This document shows, piece after piece, positions 1 to 9,420 of a DNA stretch of 64,000 bases. Location: the NCBI RefSeq assembly GCF_030296755.1, contig NZ_AP027741.1:868001-932000 (forward strand), given 5' to 3'. Within the stretch, counting starts at the first letter, position 1, and each line of letters opens with the position of its first letter. Origin of the DNA: Methylophaga marina. Lineage in GTDB: Bacteria; Pseudomonadota; Gammaproteobacteria; Nitrosococcales; Methylophagaceae. The notes below the pieces were generated by a model that was not told where the DNA came from, did not search any database, and was given only the letters and a program-made list of their open reading frames with translations. The position numbers were made by a program, and so were the translations under genes.

Positions 1-388
1 CCTCATCAATTTCTTTTTCTATCAAGCGTTCATCAACGCCTTCATAACGCCCGGCCAGCAGAATCAACTTCTCTTTACCAACCAGTTGTTGCAGACTTTT
101 CTGGTCCAGTTTTCTGCCCTGCGGTGAGAGATAGATAACCGTTGCATCTTCACCCAGCTTTTCTTTTGCTGATGATATTGCCTCTTGCAGAGGCGCAACT
201 TTCATTACCATACCAGGACCACCGCCATATGGCCTGTCGTCTACAGTTCGATGTCGGTCATAAGCAAAATCTCGCGGATTCCAGTAGTCTACTTTCAATA
301 AACCATTTGTTACCGCTCTGCCTGTTACACCGTAATGAGTAACCGCATCAAACATTTCAGGAAAAAGGGATATCACACCTAAGTGCAT
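1..388 (-). CDS. trmD: tRNA (guanine-N1)-methyltransferase TrmD (C-terminus cut by window edge)
   Basis: TrmD methylates G37 next to the anticodon of a subset of tRNAs using S-adenosylmethionine, which prevents +1 frameshifting. The 129 codons present begin [14 protein letters not shown], the usual TrmD N-terminus, and continue through the [12 protein letters not shown] loop and the [13 protein letters not shown] motif of the trefoil-knot SAM site. The remaining half lies beyond base 1. It follows rimM by 13 bases in the conserved rpsP-rimM-trmD order, where rplS would be expected next. Identification is firm; completeness cannot be judged. Confidence 0.95.
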   Translation of the reverse strand, partial: MHLGVISLFPEMFDAVTHYGVTGRAVTNGLLKVDYWNPRDFAYDRHRTVDDRPYGGGPGMVMKVAPLQEAISSAKEKLGEDATVIYLSPQGRKLDQKSLQQLVGKEKLILLAGRYEGVDERLIEKEIDE

Positions 389-401
389 TATCCGTCTCCC
401 A

Positions 402-920
402 TCAATAGTCTTTACTCCAATCAACTTGGATTAGTTCTTCATCCAAATCGACCAGTTTTACAATCTCATCCACAACAAAGGGAATCAATATCTCAGTTTT
501 ATTGCCTTCAGCTTTAACAACCAACACGTCATTTGCACCGGTTTCAAGCAGATGGTCAACTTTTCCTAATATTTCTTGCTGAAGATTGATTACGGTCAGA
601 CCTTCTAAGTCATTCCAATAAAACTCATCTTCATCAACAGGTTCCAGTTGAGATTTTTTAATCGCCAACTCAGCACCAAGTAGTGGCTGAACCTGATCGC
701 GGTCTGTGACGTTCTCAATTCCCATCACAACCCCTTTTCCTTGCAAACGGCCTCCAGATACTTTTATCTCAAGCCATTCACCACGTCTTGATAAAAACAG
801 TGGTGAATATTGCAGGATATTCGCCCTAGGTTCAGTAAAAGAATACACTTTGACCCAACCTTTGACGCCAAAGGCACCGGATATTTTACCTACCGGGATA
901 AACTCCTCGGATGTTGACAT
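402..920 (-). CDS. rimM: Ribosome maturation factor RimM
   Basis: RimM assists late assembly of the 30S head by binding S19. The 172-residue product has the family length. It shows an N-terminal RimM beta-barrel ([20 protein letters not shown]) and a C-terminal PRC-barrel starting near [12 protein letters not shown]. It lies 19 bases after rpsP and 13 bases before trmD on the same strand, so the three are almost certainly one ribosomal operon. The ATG is placed just after the rpsP stop and gives a standard N-terminus. No anomalies seen. Confidence 0.96.
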   Translation of the reverse strand: MSTSEEFIPVGKISGAFGVKGWVKVYSFTEPRANILQYSPLFLSRRGEWLEIKVSGGRLQGKGVVMGIENVTDRDQVQPLLGAELAIKKSQLEPVDEDEFYWNDLEGLTVINLQQEILGKVDHLLETGANDVLVVKAEGNKTEILIPFVVDEIVKLVDLDEELIQVDWSKDY

Positions 921-939
921 ATCCTAGCGCCCTTGCGAT

Positions 940-1188
940 TTATGCTGCTTTTTGTGCTTCTTCAATCAGCTTAGCAACGCGTTCTGATGTTTGCGCGCCT
1001 TGGCTGATCCAATGAGCAACACGGTCTAAGTCAACGCGAAGCTTTTCTTCTTGACCACGAGCAACCGGGTTGAAGAAACCAACGCGTTCGATGTAACGAC
1101 CATCACGCTTGCTGCGTGAGTCTGTTACGACGATACCGTAAAAAGGGCGTTTTTTTGCGCCACTGCGTGTCAATCTAATTGTTACCAT
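940..1188 (-). CDS. rpsP: 30S ribosomal protein S16
   Basis: S16 is a primary-assembly protein of the small ribosomal subunit. The 82-residue product starts [20 protein letters not shown], the invariant opening of bacterial S16, and carries the [18 protein letters not shown] segment. It is the first gene of the rpsP-rimM-trmD set, 83 bases downstream of ffh on the same strand. The gap is short, so read-through from ffh or a promoter inside the gap are both possible; I see no clear terminator between them. Confidence 0.97.
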   Translation of the reverse strand: MVTIRLTRSGAKKRPFYGIVVTDSRSKRDGRYIERVGFFNPVARGQEEKLRVDLDRVAHWISQGAQTSERVAKLIEEAQKAA

Positions 1189-1271
1189 AATTTAGCCCGT
1201 TGAAAACTGGATCGGAAAACCGTCGTATTCTACGCAACTCTCCGATATTTGAAAAGTCCTTTTAACACTTA

Positions 1272-2639
1272 TTAGAAAGGAAGGCCTCCACCCATCGGAA
1301 ATTTACCACCTAAACCTCTCATCATTTTGGCCATCCCGCCTTTAGAACCCATCTTCTTCATCATTTTTTGCATCTGGCTAAACTGTTTTAGAAGACGATT
1401 CACATCTTGAATTTGTGTGCCACTCCCCGCGGCAATTCTTTTTTTGCGCGAGCCTTTAATAATTTCAGGCTTTTGTCGTTCTTTCTTCGTCATGGAATTG
1501 ATAATAGCTTCGAGCTTGGCTAACTCTTTATCATTCACCTGCTGTTTAGCCGCAGCCGGAATATTCCCCATGCCAGGCATTTTTTCCATTAAAGAACCTA
1601 TTCCGCCCATCTTGCCCATTTGGCGCAATTGTTCCTGAAAATCTTCCAGGTCAAAGCCTTTACCTTTTTTCAGTTTATTAGCCAGCTTTTCTGCCGAGCC
1701 AACATCCATTTTACGCTGAGCTTCTTCGACCAATGACAGCACATCGCCCATTCCGAGGATTCGTGAGACAACACGATCAGGATGGAAAGGTTCAAGTGCC
1801 GCTGTTTTTTCACCCACCCCCATAAACTTAATGGGTTTACCAGTAATATGTCTTATTGATAAGGCAGCACCACCACGAGCATCACCATCTGTCTTAGTGA
1901 GAATGACACCTGTCAGGGGTAAGGCTTCATTAAATGCTTTTGCGGTATTCGCGGCATCTTGGCCGGTCATACTATCGACGGTAAATAACGTTTCAATCGG
2001 ATTAATAGCAGTATGAATCTGCTTAATCTCATCCATCATGTCATCATCGATATGCAATCGACCAGCCGTATCAATGATGACCACATCGACATAATCTCGC
2101 TTTGCTTGCTCTATGGCATCACGAGCGATATCAACCGGATTTTGTGAAGACTGGCTGGGGAAAAATCGAGCATCAACTTCTTTTGCAAGTGTTTCTAATT
2201 GATCAATCGCGGCAGGTCGATAAACGTCCGCACTAGCGACCATGACAGATTTACGCTCACGTTCTTTTAGCCATCTAGCTAACTTCGCCACACTGGTTGT
2301 TTTACCTGCACCTTGTAGGCCAGCCATTAAGATTACAGCGGGTGGCTGGGTATTAAGATTCAGTGATGAAGAGCCATCGCCCATGACAGCGACGAGTTCA
2401 TCATTAACGATTTTTACTAAAGCCTGACCTGGCGTTAAACTACGGAGAACATCTTGCCCCATCGCGCGTTCTTTGACATTTTCAATGAACTCGCGCACCA
2501 CGGGTAGAGCGACATCAGCCTCAAGTAATGCCATACGTACTTCACGAAGTGTTTCTTTGACATTTTCTTCAGTGATACGTCCCTGACCACGAATTTTTTT
2601 GAGTGTACTGCCGAGTCTATCGCTTAAGCTATCAAACAT
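1272..2639 (-). CDS. ffh: Signal recognition particle protein Ffh
   Basis: Ffh is the GTPase of the bacterial signal recognition particle. With 4.5S RNA it brings ribosomes making inner-membrane proteins to FtsY. The 455-residue product has the helical N domain, the P-loop GLQGAGKTT near residue 107, DTAGRLH, TKTDGDARGGAAL, and a methionine-rich M domain (about 300-455) ending KFPMGGGLPF. The length is normal. It heads the minus-strand group ffh-rpsP-rimM-trmD and is divergent from the YpjD-type gene, an arrangement seen in other gammaproteobacteria. Confidence 0.97.
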   Translation of the reverse strand: MFDSLSDRLGSTLKKIRGQGRITEENVKETLREVRMALLEADVALPVVREFIENVKERAMGQDVLRSLTPGQALVKIVNDELVAVMGDGSSSLNLNTQPPAVILMAGLQGAGKTTSVAKLARWLKERERKSVMVASADVYRPAAIDQLETLAKEVDARFFPSQSSQNPVDIARDAIEQAKRDYVDVVIIDTAGRLHIDDDMMDEIKQIHTAINPIETLFTVDSMTGQDAANTAKAFNEALPLTGVILTKTDGDARGGAALSIRHITGKPIKFMGVGEKTAALEPFHPDRVVSRILGMGDVLSLVEEAQRKMDVGSAEKLANKLKKGKGFDLEDFQEQLRQMGKMGGIGSLMEKMPGMGNIPAAAKQQVNDKELAKLEAIINSMTKKERQKPEIIKGSRKKRIAAGSGTQIQDVNRLLKQFSQMQKMMKKMGSKGGMAKMMRGLGGKFPMGGGLPF

Positions 2640-2702
2640 AGATCACCTTGTTAGCTGATGATGTCCTAATAAGAATTTTAGGATTAGTTAATTCAATACA
2701 CC

Positions 2703-2730
2703 ATTATAACTGATATATTGTTTCGGTCAT
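2703..2730 (-). promoter_or_regulatory. Candidate sigma-70 promoter for ffh
   Basis: Reading the minus strand, a perfect TATAAT occupies 2703-2708, with an ATGACC -35-like hexamer 16 bases upstream (2725-2730). The start would fall near 2696, about 57 bases before the ffh ATG. The -10 is strong and the -35 weak. It overlaps the candidate divergent promoter for the YpjD-type gene. Confidence 0.45.
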
Positions 2731-2747
2731 TGTTACATCGTTATATT
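2718..2747 (+). promoter_or_regulatory. Candidate sigma-70 promoter for the ypjD-corB group
   Basis: TTGTTT at 2718-2723 and TATATT at 2742-2747 are separated by 18 bases, giving a start near 2754, about 43 bases before the ATG at 2797. The two divergent promoters share the same 45 bases, so their firing could be mutually exclusive. This is inferred from motif match only. Confidence 0.35.
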
Positions 2748-2796
2748 ATTGAAGTAATAGGGTAAAAAAAATTAGGTTCAAGGATCACACATAATT

Positions 2797-3594
2797 ATGG
2801 CAATAGCGAATGCATTAGCATTTCTACTTTATTTAAGCAGTAGCGTTATTCTTATCAGACGTTTTGTACAAAAGGATCCAACGTCAGTCAATGCCAGTAT
2901 CCCCGTTGGGATTTTGATCATCATGGCATTACTTTTTCATGGCACAGATATCTTTTTTACCATGAGAAATGCTGGAGGTTGGGAACTGGGTCTGTTTACA
3001 ACATTTTCACTGACCACTTGGCTGATGGCATTTATCGCGTTGATTATCGGTTTTCGTTTACCTAATACGCATCCAGGCATTATTGTCTATCCTCTGGTGG
3101 CCTTGAGCTTGATGCTAAAGGTGGAGCTCCCCTCTCCTGAGCCTCCATCTATCTCTCAACCCGCATTGGAATGGCATATACTATTATCGCTTGCCGCTTA
3201 TAGTTTTTTTATGCTCGCTGCCATACAAGCCATCATCCTAGCGGTCCAGGAAAAACAACTTCATCAACGTCACTTGAATGGGTTAATCCGAAAACTACCG
3301 CCCCTACAAACGATGGAACGGGCCCTCTTTCAACTCTTGAGCAGTGGCTTTGTACTATTGACGCTGGGCTTGATTACTGGCCTGATGTTTGTTGATGATC
3401 TCTTTGCTCAGCATCTTGTGCACAAGACCGTCCTGTCTATCATTGCCTGGTGTGTATTTGCCAGTCTGCTTTGGGGAAGATGGCGATATGGCTGGCGCGG
3501 ACAAACAGCAGTGAAATGGACACTTGCTGGATTTATTTTTTTGTTACTTGCTTATATGGGCAGTAAATTCGTTCTTGAATACTTGATGAGCTAA
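2797..3594 (+). CDS. CcsA/YpjD family inner-membrane protein
   Basis: A 265-residue polytopic membrane protein with about eight hydrophobic segments. It resembles the cytochrome c assembly (CcsA/CcmC-like) fold as found in YpjD (CorE) of enterobacteria. Conserved-looking histidines sit in or near the membrane segments (for example ALEWHILLSLAAY and QHLVHKTVLSIIAWC), where the larger family binds haem. It lies between ffh (divergent) and a CorB-type gene, 6 bases upstream of the latter, the same order as in E. coli. The role is unproven; the E. coli homologue has been linked to cobalt/magnesium phenotypes rather than cytochrome biogenesis. Confidence 0.8.
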   Translation: MAIANALAFLLYLSSSVILIRRFVQKDPTSVNASIPVGILIIMALLFHGTDIFFTMRNAGGWELGLFTTFSLTTWLMAFIALIIGFRLPNTHPGIIVYPLVALSLMLKVELPSPEPPSISQPALEWHILLSLAAYSFFMLAAIQAIILAVQEKQLHQRHLNGLIRKLPPLQTMERALFQLLSSGFVLLTLGLITGLMFVDDLFAQHLVHKTVLSIIAWCVFASLLWGRWRYGWRGQTAVKWTLAGFIFLLLAYMGSKFVLEYLMS

Positions 3595-3600
3595 CGGTTT

Positions 3601-4881
3601 ATGCTAGAAGAAACCTCTATATTGGTTCTATTCCTTATCCTATTTTTTTTATTGTTTCTGTCGGCATTTTTCTCAAGCTCAGAAACAGCGTTAATGTCAC
3701 TCAACCGTTATCGTCTGAGACATTTAGAACAAGAAGGTCACCGTGGCGCGGTGATTGCCAGTCAGCTATTAAATCGCCCCGACAGACTGATCGGCCTCAT
3801 TCTACTTGGCAATAATTTCGTCAATATCCTCGCTTCAGCTATCGCGACAGTCATTGGCATAAAACTGCTTGGAGAAAACGGTATCGTTGCCGCCACGTTT
3901 GCACTCACACTTATTGTGTTGCTTTTCGCGGAGGTCACACCAAAAACACTGGCAGCCTTACACCCTGAAAAAGTCGCTTTTCCAGCCAGCTTTGTATTGA
4001 AACCTCTACTATTCTTGTTATACCCACTTGTCTGGTTCACAAATGGTATTACCAATAATATGGTCAGACTGTTTGGTGTGTCACCAGAACAAGCGGCTAC
4101 TTCAGCGATTAATACTGAAGAGCTGCGGGTCGCACTAATGGAAGCGGGTAGCATGATTCCAACACGTCACAAAGACATGCTGATGAGCATCCTTGATCTG
4201 GAAAAAGTGACGGTGAATGACGTCATGGTGCCAAGAAATGAAATCGAAGGTTTGGATATCAATGCCCCTTTTCCTGAGATTGTGCAACAACTCTCTCATT
4301 GTGGTCATACCCGTTTACCTGTTTATGAAGACAGTATGGATAATATTGTGGGTATTCTTCACCTACGCAAAGCCTTACATCTCATCTCACAGAATAATCT
4401 CACTCTGGACAGTCTCCGCAGTATCATTAAAGGCGCTTACTTTGTTCCAGAAGGCACGCCTTTAAATACACAACTCATCAACTTCCAAAGAAATCGCCGT
4501 AGAACAGGGCTGGTTGTGGATGAATATGGCGATCTATTAGGCCTGATAACACTGGAAGATATTTTCCGGGAAATCGTAGGTGAGTTCACCGCTGATACCA
4601 TTGACGAAGACAAAGATATTCATCCACAAAATGATGGCAGTTATCTTATCAACGGTACGGCCAACATTCGCGAAATAAATCGAAATAATAGCTGGGACTT
4701 ACCAACAGATGGCCCTAAAACCATCAACGGTCTCGTGCTTGAGTATCTGGAAAGTATCCCTGATCCTGGCGTCAGCGTTCGAATGGGAGAATACGTTATT
4801 GAGGTCATTCAGACATCAGATAACGCCATTAAAACAGTGCGTATCAGACATTTACAGTCTGAACTGGAACAGGAAGAATAA
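3601..4881 (+). CDS. CNNM/CBS-domain transporter, HlyC/CorC (CorB/YfjD) family
   Basis: A 426-residue membrane protein. Residues 1 to about 185 form a CNNM transmembrane domain (FFSSSETALMSLNRYRLRHL, LILLGNNFVNILASA). Two CBS repeats follow around 200-325 (VMVPRNEIEGLD, TRLPVYEDSMDNIVGILHLR, GDLLGLITLEDIFREIVGEF). A CorC/HlyC transporter-associated domain runs to the end. This is the CorB/YfjD architecture, implicated in Mg2+/Co2+ movement across the inner membrane. It is 6 bases from the YpjD-type gene and 2 bases from the next gene, so it probably belongs to one transcript. Confidence 0.88.
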   Translation: MLEETSILVLFLILFFLLFLSAFFSSSETALMSLNRYRLRHLEQEGHRGAVIASQLLNRPDRLIGLILLGNNFVNILASAIATVIGIKLLGENGIVAATFALTLIVLLFAEVTPKTLAALHPEKVAFPASFVLKPLLFLLYPLVWFTNGITNNMVRLFGVSPEQAATSAINTEELRVALMEAGSMIPTRHKDMLMSILDLEKVTVNDVMVPRNEIEGLDINAPFPEIVQQLSHCGHTRLPVYEDSMDNIVGILHLRKALHLISQNNLTLDSLRSIIKGAYFVPEGTPLNTQLINFQRNRRRTGLVVDEYGDLLGLITLEDIFREIVGEFTADTIDEDKDIHPQNDGSYLINGTANIREINRNNSWDLPTDGPKTINGLVLEYLESIPDPGVSVRMGEYVIEVIQTSDNAIKTVRIRHLQSELEQEE

Positions 4882-4883
4882 AC

Positions 4884-5345
4884 TTGTCGCTCAGATATAT
4901 AAAATTATCTGGTCTGAGCGAAAGTGAAAGTCGTGCCTTAAAGTCGATGTTACGTATCGCATCGCCCTTACTCACTTGTCAGTGGACTATTACAGAAAAA
5001 CATGATGCTGATTTAGAAATTTATAGTTTTGACTCAGCTGCAGGGCTCAAAGCGTGGAAAAATCATTCCTCCACCCTGGCCGCACTGTTGACCCACCAGT
5101 CTGAGCATAACGATGCCATTGATATCATTTTCAAAAAACCGCTACATAAAACCCAGTTTGCTGAAACACTAAACCTGGCAGCAGAACAATTGTCAAAGCA
5201 CTATTTGCAGTTATTAGATGAGACTAATTTACAGCCAATTCAAACCCATAAAAAAAGCTGGCTCAGCAAAATCACAGACTTTATTCGTATTCAAAAAAAC
5301 CGCGCCCCACCTTCCTGCATTGAACTTGCAAGTCATTACGCATGA
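4884..5345 (+). CDS. Hypothetical protein, probably the N-terminal partner of the following PilZ-like protein
   Basis: A 153-residue soluble product starting at TTG, 2 bases after the corB-type stop. I do not recognise a family. The sequence alternates hydrophobic strands and helices (LRYIKLSGLSESESRALKSM; DADLEIYSF), loosely like a receiver-type fold, but I see no phospho-acceptor. Its end overlaps the next gene, which continues in the +1 frame. Removing one A from the A7 run at 5293-5299 would fuse the two into one reading frame of about 644 residues. Several other genes here carry homopolymer errors, so a single split gene is a real possibility. Two overlapping genes remain equally allowed. 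Confidence 0.6.
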   Translation: MSLRYIKLSGLSESESRALKSMLRIASPLLTCQWTITEKHDADLEIYSFDSAAGLKAWKNHSSTLAALLTHQSEHNDAIDIIFKKPLHKTQFAETLNLAAEQLSKHYLQLLDETNLQPIQTHKKSWLSKITDFIRIQKNRAPPSCIELASHYA

Positions 5346-6819
5346 AACAAGTACGGTTTCAGCAATAAAAGATCCAGCGTTACTACTGATATGGATCAAC
5401 CAACTACCCCATGATTTTTATCAGCGTGTCCCTTCTTTATTAAGCAACCTGAAAGCGCTTATTCATCAGAAAATTAAACCAGGCCTCTTACTGCAGCTAT
5501 TAGAAATGTATCGTGCTCAGGTCAACGAACTGTTGTTCACCCGAGATATCGCCGCAGTAAAGCGTGATTTATATATCAACACGGAAAGTCTTCGTACGAT
5601 AAGCCTGATAAACGAGCTCATCAGTTTATTGTCCATAGCCTATCAACAAATCATTCAGGTTCATTACCAACGTGGGAAAACGCCACTTGCTAATCCAGTT
5701 ATGTTATTGGCACTGAACAGAACGGCTGAGATGCTTAGCTTGCAGTTACTTCATAACTTTCAGTACTACCGGCTAGCCCCAACTGGCGCCTGGAAACAAC
5801 TGCACGAAATGTTTCTCTATCAAGAACAAGCACAAACTTTACATCAGGACCTCTCCGTTAAACCTTACTATCAAAGTCGTAGTTTTTTCGAAATTTATGG
5901 CCAGATTGTTCTGACTGCATTGACCGATCCTTATAGTCAGATGAGGTTTGATGTGCTGCGCTTGTACAGACTTATGGCGCAATTCACCGATAAGATTGTG
6001 ATCGACAGCATGTCTGAACAGCAAAGTAAGGTGAATAGTCGCTTCTTACTACTGGGGCACTTCTGCATTGATGCCAAGCAGGATATCTGCCCACAACCAC
6101 TTCATAAAACAGACATATCAATAAGACATGCCCCAACAAGTCGGCGTCTGGACACACAAGCCGTATTAAGAGCCATTGAATCAACGTTACGTGATGCAAA
6201 AAGTCATCGTACACAGACGGTCATGTCGTCGGAATTGAGACTGGTCAAACATATCATCCCTCAACTCAACACAACTTATGAGCGACGTTTTGAACGTATC
6301 AGAGAACAGTCATCCAAGCCCATACATATCAGTTTAGGTCTAGAGTCAGTTCATCAAAGCCTTCAAGGTAATGTCGTCAATGCGTTGGAGTGGCAATTAA
6401 TTAATCACAGTCAGACAGGGTTGATGGCAAAACGCGCGAATAAAGGCTGTTATCACCTAAATATCGGTGACTTTGTGGGTATTTTCGAAAAAAACAGTCT
6501 TCTTATGCTGGCTGTCATCAAATGGTTACAAATTGATATCCATAATGACGTCCAGATTGGGCTTGAACAAATAGAGGGGCGACCAGTTCCTGTAAAATGC
6601 CACCCCGAGAATGATGAGGAAGCATATCCTGGTTTGTTGCTGGAGACAGAATTTGATTCTCGCCCACACATCATTTTGACAGACAAAGGCTTATTCTCAC
6701 CCAAAAGAAAAATACGGCTGGAAGGGCAAAATCTATCTAATTCAATTATTGCTAATGGGCTTATCGACAGCAGTTTGGATTATGAAATTTTCAACTACAG
6801 CCTCAATCTTGGTTCATAA
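5320..6819 (+). CDS. PilZ-like C-terminal domain protein (putative c-di-GMP effector)
   Basis: A protein of about 500 residues. The N-terminal two thirds are helical and leucine-rich (LPHDFYQRVPSLLSNLKAL; LLLQLLEMYRAQVNELL). The last 150 residues contain NIGDFVGIFE, LAVIKWLQIDIHND, VQIGLEQIEGRPVPV, the strand pattern of a divergent PilZ-type barrel. A clear N-terminal RxxxR c-di-GMP motif is not evident. The start is uncertain: the TTG at 5320 gives LNLQVITHE, which looks like a domain beginning, whereas the ATG at 5218 runs 128 bases inside the previous gene with an unconvincing sequence. It may be the second half of one frameshifted gene with 4884-5345. The window's Amt-GGDEF-EAL protein is a possible source of c-di-GMP. 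Confidence 0.62.
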   Translation: MNLQVITHETSTVSAIKDPALLLIWINQLPHDFYQRVPSLLSNLKALIHQKIKPGLLLQLLEMYRAQVNELLFTRDIAAVKRDLYINTESLRTISLINELISLLSIAYQQIIQVHYQRGKTPLANPVMLLALNRTAEMLSLQLLHNFQYYRLAPTGAWKQLHEMFLYQEQAQTLHQDLSVKPYYQSRSFFEIYGQIVLTALTDPYSQMRFDVLRLYRLMAQFTDKIVIDSMSEQQSKVNSRFLLLGHFCIDAKQDICPQPLHKTDISIRHAPTSRRLDTQAVLRAIESTLRDAKSHRTQTVMSSELRLVKHIIPQLNTTYERRFERIREQSSKPIHISLGLESVHQSLQGNVVNALEWQLINHSQTGLMAKRANKGCYHLNIGDFVGIFEKNSLLMLAVIKWLQIDIHNDVQIGLEQIEGRPVPVKCHPENDEEAYPGLLLETEFDSRPHIILTDKGLFSPKRKIRLEGQNLSNSIIANGLIDSSLDYEIFNYSLNLGS

Positions 6820-6884
6820 ATGCGTGTCGATCGCATATCATGGATGGACTTGTCGAGATAAAAACTCAAAAACGGAATACCAAT

Positions 6885-9353
6885 ATGCGTACCTTTATAA
6901 AAATTGTCGTCTTTTTAATCGTTATTGTTATAGCAGGCCTTATTGCTCTGCCATTTTTCATCGATCCTAACGACTATAAAGATGAAATTTCACGTGAAGT
7001 TGAAAAAGTCACTGGACGAAACTTGACTCTACAGGGTGATATTGGTTTATCCGTGTTTCCCTGGATTGCCCTCGATCTAGGTCCGCTGTCACTAAGCAAT
7101 GCAGAGGGTTTTAACGCAGAAACATTTGCTAAAGTTCAGGCCGCAGAAATTCGTATCAAGCTTATTCCGCTACTAAAAAAGCAGTTAGAAATGGATACCA
7201 TCATCCTCGATGGTCTTGTACTTAATCTTGAAACAGATAAAAGTGGTAAAACCAACTGGGATGATCTGGTTAAGCCTGATGCCACAGAAGAAGCAACAGT
7301 CACTGAGGCGGAATCTACAGCTGATTCTGATGAACAATCCAGTCCTGCCTTACAAACCATTACCGTTGCAGGCATCAAACTCAGCAATGCTAATATTCTC
7401 TGGTCAGATGCGTCTAAAGGAGAAAGTTATCAGTTACGTAATCTTAATCTGACAACTGACCCTCTCGAACCAGGCGTTCCCACGGCTGTTGATATGGACT
7501 TTGATGTCATCAGCACAAAACCAGAAGCCAAAGCGCATGTCACACTGACAACCAATGCTGCTGTGGACATGGAGAAACAGCAATATGCCTTAGAGGGCTT
7601 CTCATTCTCAGCCATTGCAGAAGGTAAAGAGCTGGCTTTCAATCAGGCTGATTTATCTCTTAAAGGTGATATTAAAGCGGATCTAGCAAAACAATGGGTG
7701 GAAGTAAGTGACCTCGCGCTAGCAGCCAAAGCAACAAATAACCAGCAAAAAGTGGATGCCAAATTAACGGGACAAGTCACTTCCAATCTGGCTACCCAGC
7801 AATCCAATATCGATAATCTAGACATCACTGCCACCATCCAGGATCCAAGCTTACCTGATGAACAAGCTGAATTTCACCTGACCAGTGGTATCAAAGCTGA
7901 CTTAAAACAAGAGACCCTCACCGTGTCTGCTCTTGTCTTAAAACTGCAGGATTTACTCCTTGAAGGGGATATTCAGGCTAAAGATATCCTCAAAGAGAAA
8001 CCGACCTTTGCAGGCAGCATTCATATCCAACCTTTCAGCTTAAGAAAATTGGCGTCTGATATGAAAATTGAATTGCCTGAAATGAGCGATGAATCCACAC
8101 TGGAGAAAGTCGAACTTCGTTCAGAACTGAGTGGTTCTACCAATCAAATTAATCTAAAACAGCTGGCTCTGACTTTGGATCAAAGTAATCTGACAGGACA
8201 ATTTGCTGTAAGCAATTTCAGCAAACCTGCGTTCAATTTCAATCTGAAACTGGATCAAATTGATGCAGATCGCTATATGCCGCCTGTAAAAGAAGAAAAA
8301 GAGACAGATAAGACTCCAACCACAAATGACAACGCAAACAAAGCAGCGACAGCTGAAGAAGCTTTACCGCTGGATGCATTGCGCCAAATCAATGCGAAAG
8401 GCAGCATTGATATTGGCAAATTAAAAGCCACAGGCCTGAACAGTGAAAATATTCATATTTCCATTGATGCCGGCGATGGCCTGGTTAAACTTACCCCACT
8501 TAAAGCAAACTTATATCAAGGACAATACAACGGTAATATCATTCTTGATGCACGCAGTGACGCATTAAAACTGTCACTGAATGAACAAGTAAAAAATGTT
8601 CAGGCTGGACCCTTACTCAAAGACATGACCGGGGATGCCAAAATCAGTGGGACCGCCAATGCGAATGCCAAGTTAACAGGCTCTGGAGCCACCGTTTCAC
8701 AAATCAAGCAAACCCTGACAGGTAATGGTGGCTTTGCTTTTACAGACGGTGCATTGCAAGGTATCAATATTGCCGAGATTATTCGTAAAGCCAAAGCGGC
8801 TTTAAAAGGTGAATCACTGCCTGCATCTGACGCGCCCGTTCAAACTGACTTTTCCAGTATGTCTGGCACGTTTACGGCAAACAATGGTGTTATCAACAAT
8901 CAGGATCTCGCCGTTAAATCCCCTTTGCTGCGTATCGATGGCGCCGGCAAAGCAAACCTGGCAAATGAAACACTAGACTATGGCTTAAAAGTCGCTGTCG
9001 TCGGAACAAGTAAAGGTCAAGGCGGTAAAGAGCTTGAAGAACTTAAAGGTGTGACCATTCCCATCAAAATCACTGGCACATTCTCAGAACCTAAACCCAC
9101 CGTGGACCTCGCTAATCTTGTCAAAGATAAAGCAAAAGAAGAACTCAAATCTAAAGCAGAAGAAAAGCTTAAAGAAAAACTGGGAGATGATTTAGGCGGT
9201 CTTCTTGGTGGCAAATTAGGAGGTTCAAAAGCCAAGTCTGAAACTCAATCAACAGAGGCGGAGAATGCAACTGATGCTGAGTCTGAAGAAGAAAAGTCCT
9301 CTGATAAAAAATTAGAAGATGCCGTCAAAGATAAATTGAAAAACTTCTTCTAA
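6885..9353 (+). CDS. asmA: AsmA family protein
   Basis: AsmA-family proteins are anchored in the inner membrane and extend as long beta-rich structures into the periplasm; they affect outer-membrane lipid or protein homeostasis. The product (822 residues from this ATG) starts with a transmembrane anchor (KIVVFLIVIVIAGLIALPFF) followed by IDPNDYKDEISREVEKVTGRNL, the hallmark AsmA opening. AsmA repeats and a C-terminal domain with GNGGFAFTDGALQGINI follow. The end is Lys/Glu-rich. It is longer than E. coli AsmA (617 residues) owing to linkers at about 460-510 and near the C-terminus. An ATG 45 bases upstream would put charged residues before the anchor and is less likely. It is closed by a terminator. 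Confidence 0.9.
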   Translation: MRTFIKIVVFLIVIVIAGLIALPFFIDPNDYKDEISREVEKVTGRNLTLQGDIGLSVFPWIALDLGPLSLSNAEGFNAETFAKVQAAEIRIKLIPLLKKQLEMDTIILDGLVLNLETDKSGKTNWDDLVKPDATEEATVTEAESTADSDEQSSPALQTITVAGIKLSNANILWSDASKGESYQLRNLNLTTDPLEPGVPTAVDMDFDVISTKPEAKAHVTLTTNAAVDMEKQQYALEGFSFSAIAEGKELAFNQADLSLKGDIKADLAKQWVEVSDLALAAKATNNQQKVDAKLTGQVTSNLATQQSNIDNLDITATIQDPSLPDEQAEFHLTSGIKADLKQETLTVSALVLKLQDLLLEGDIQAKDILKEKPTFAGSIHIQPFSLRKLASDMKIELPEMSDESTLEKVELRSELSGSTNQINLKQLALTLDQSNLTGQFAVSNFSKPAFNFNLKLDQIDADRYMPPVKEEKETDKTPTTNDNANKAATAEEALPLDALRQINAKGSIDIGKLKATGLNSENIHISIDAGDGLVKLTPLKANLYQGQYNGNIILDARSDALKLSLNEQVKNVQAGPLLKDMTGDAKISGTANANAKLTGSGATVSQIKQTLTGNGGFAFTDGALQGINIAEIIRKAKAALKGESLPASDAPVQTDFSSMSGTFTANNGVINNQDLAVKSPLLRIDGAGKANLANETLDYGLKVAVVGTSKGQGGKELEELKGVTIPIKITGTFSEPKPTVDLANLVKDKAKEELKSKAEEKLKEKLGDDLGGLLGGKLGGSKAKSETQSTEAENATDAESEEEKSSDKKLEDAVKDKLKNFF

Positions 9354-9376
9354 ACGATAAATACTCTTTCGTATCT

Positions 9377-9408
9377 GCCCGCCTTGATACACCATCAGGC
9401 GGGCTTTT
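9377..9408 (+). terminator. Rho-independent terminator after asmA
   Basis: GCCCGCC (9377-9383) pairs with GGCGGGC (9398-9404) around a 14-base loop and is followed by TTTT. It sits 24 bases after the asmA stop and just before the mutY start, so mutY needs its own promoter or read-through. Confidence 0.85.
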
Positions 9409-9420
9409 AATTTGAAAAAC

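Noticed and set aside
5218-5319. ATG 5218 as the start of the PilZ-like gene
   Set aside because: It would overlap the previous gene by 128 bases and the added residues look like non-coding translation; the convincing protein begins around LNLQVITHE.
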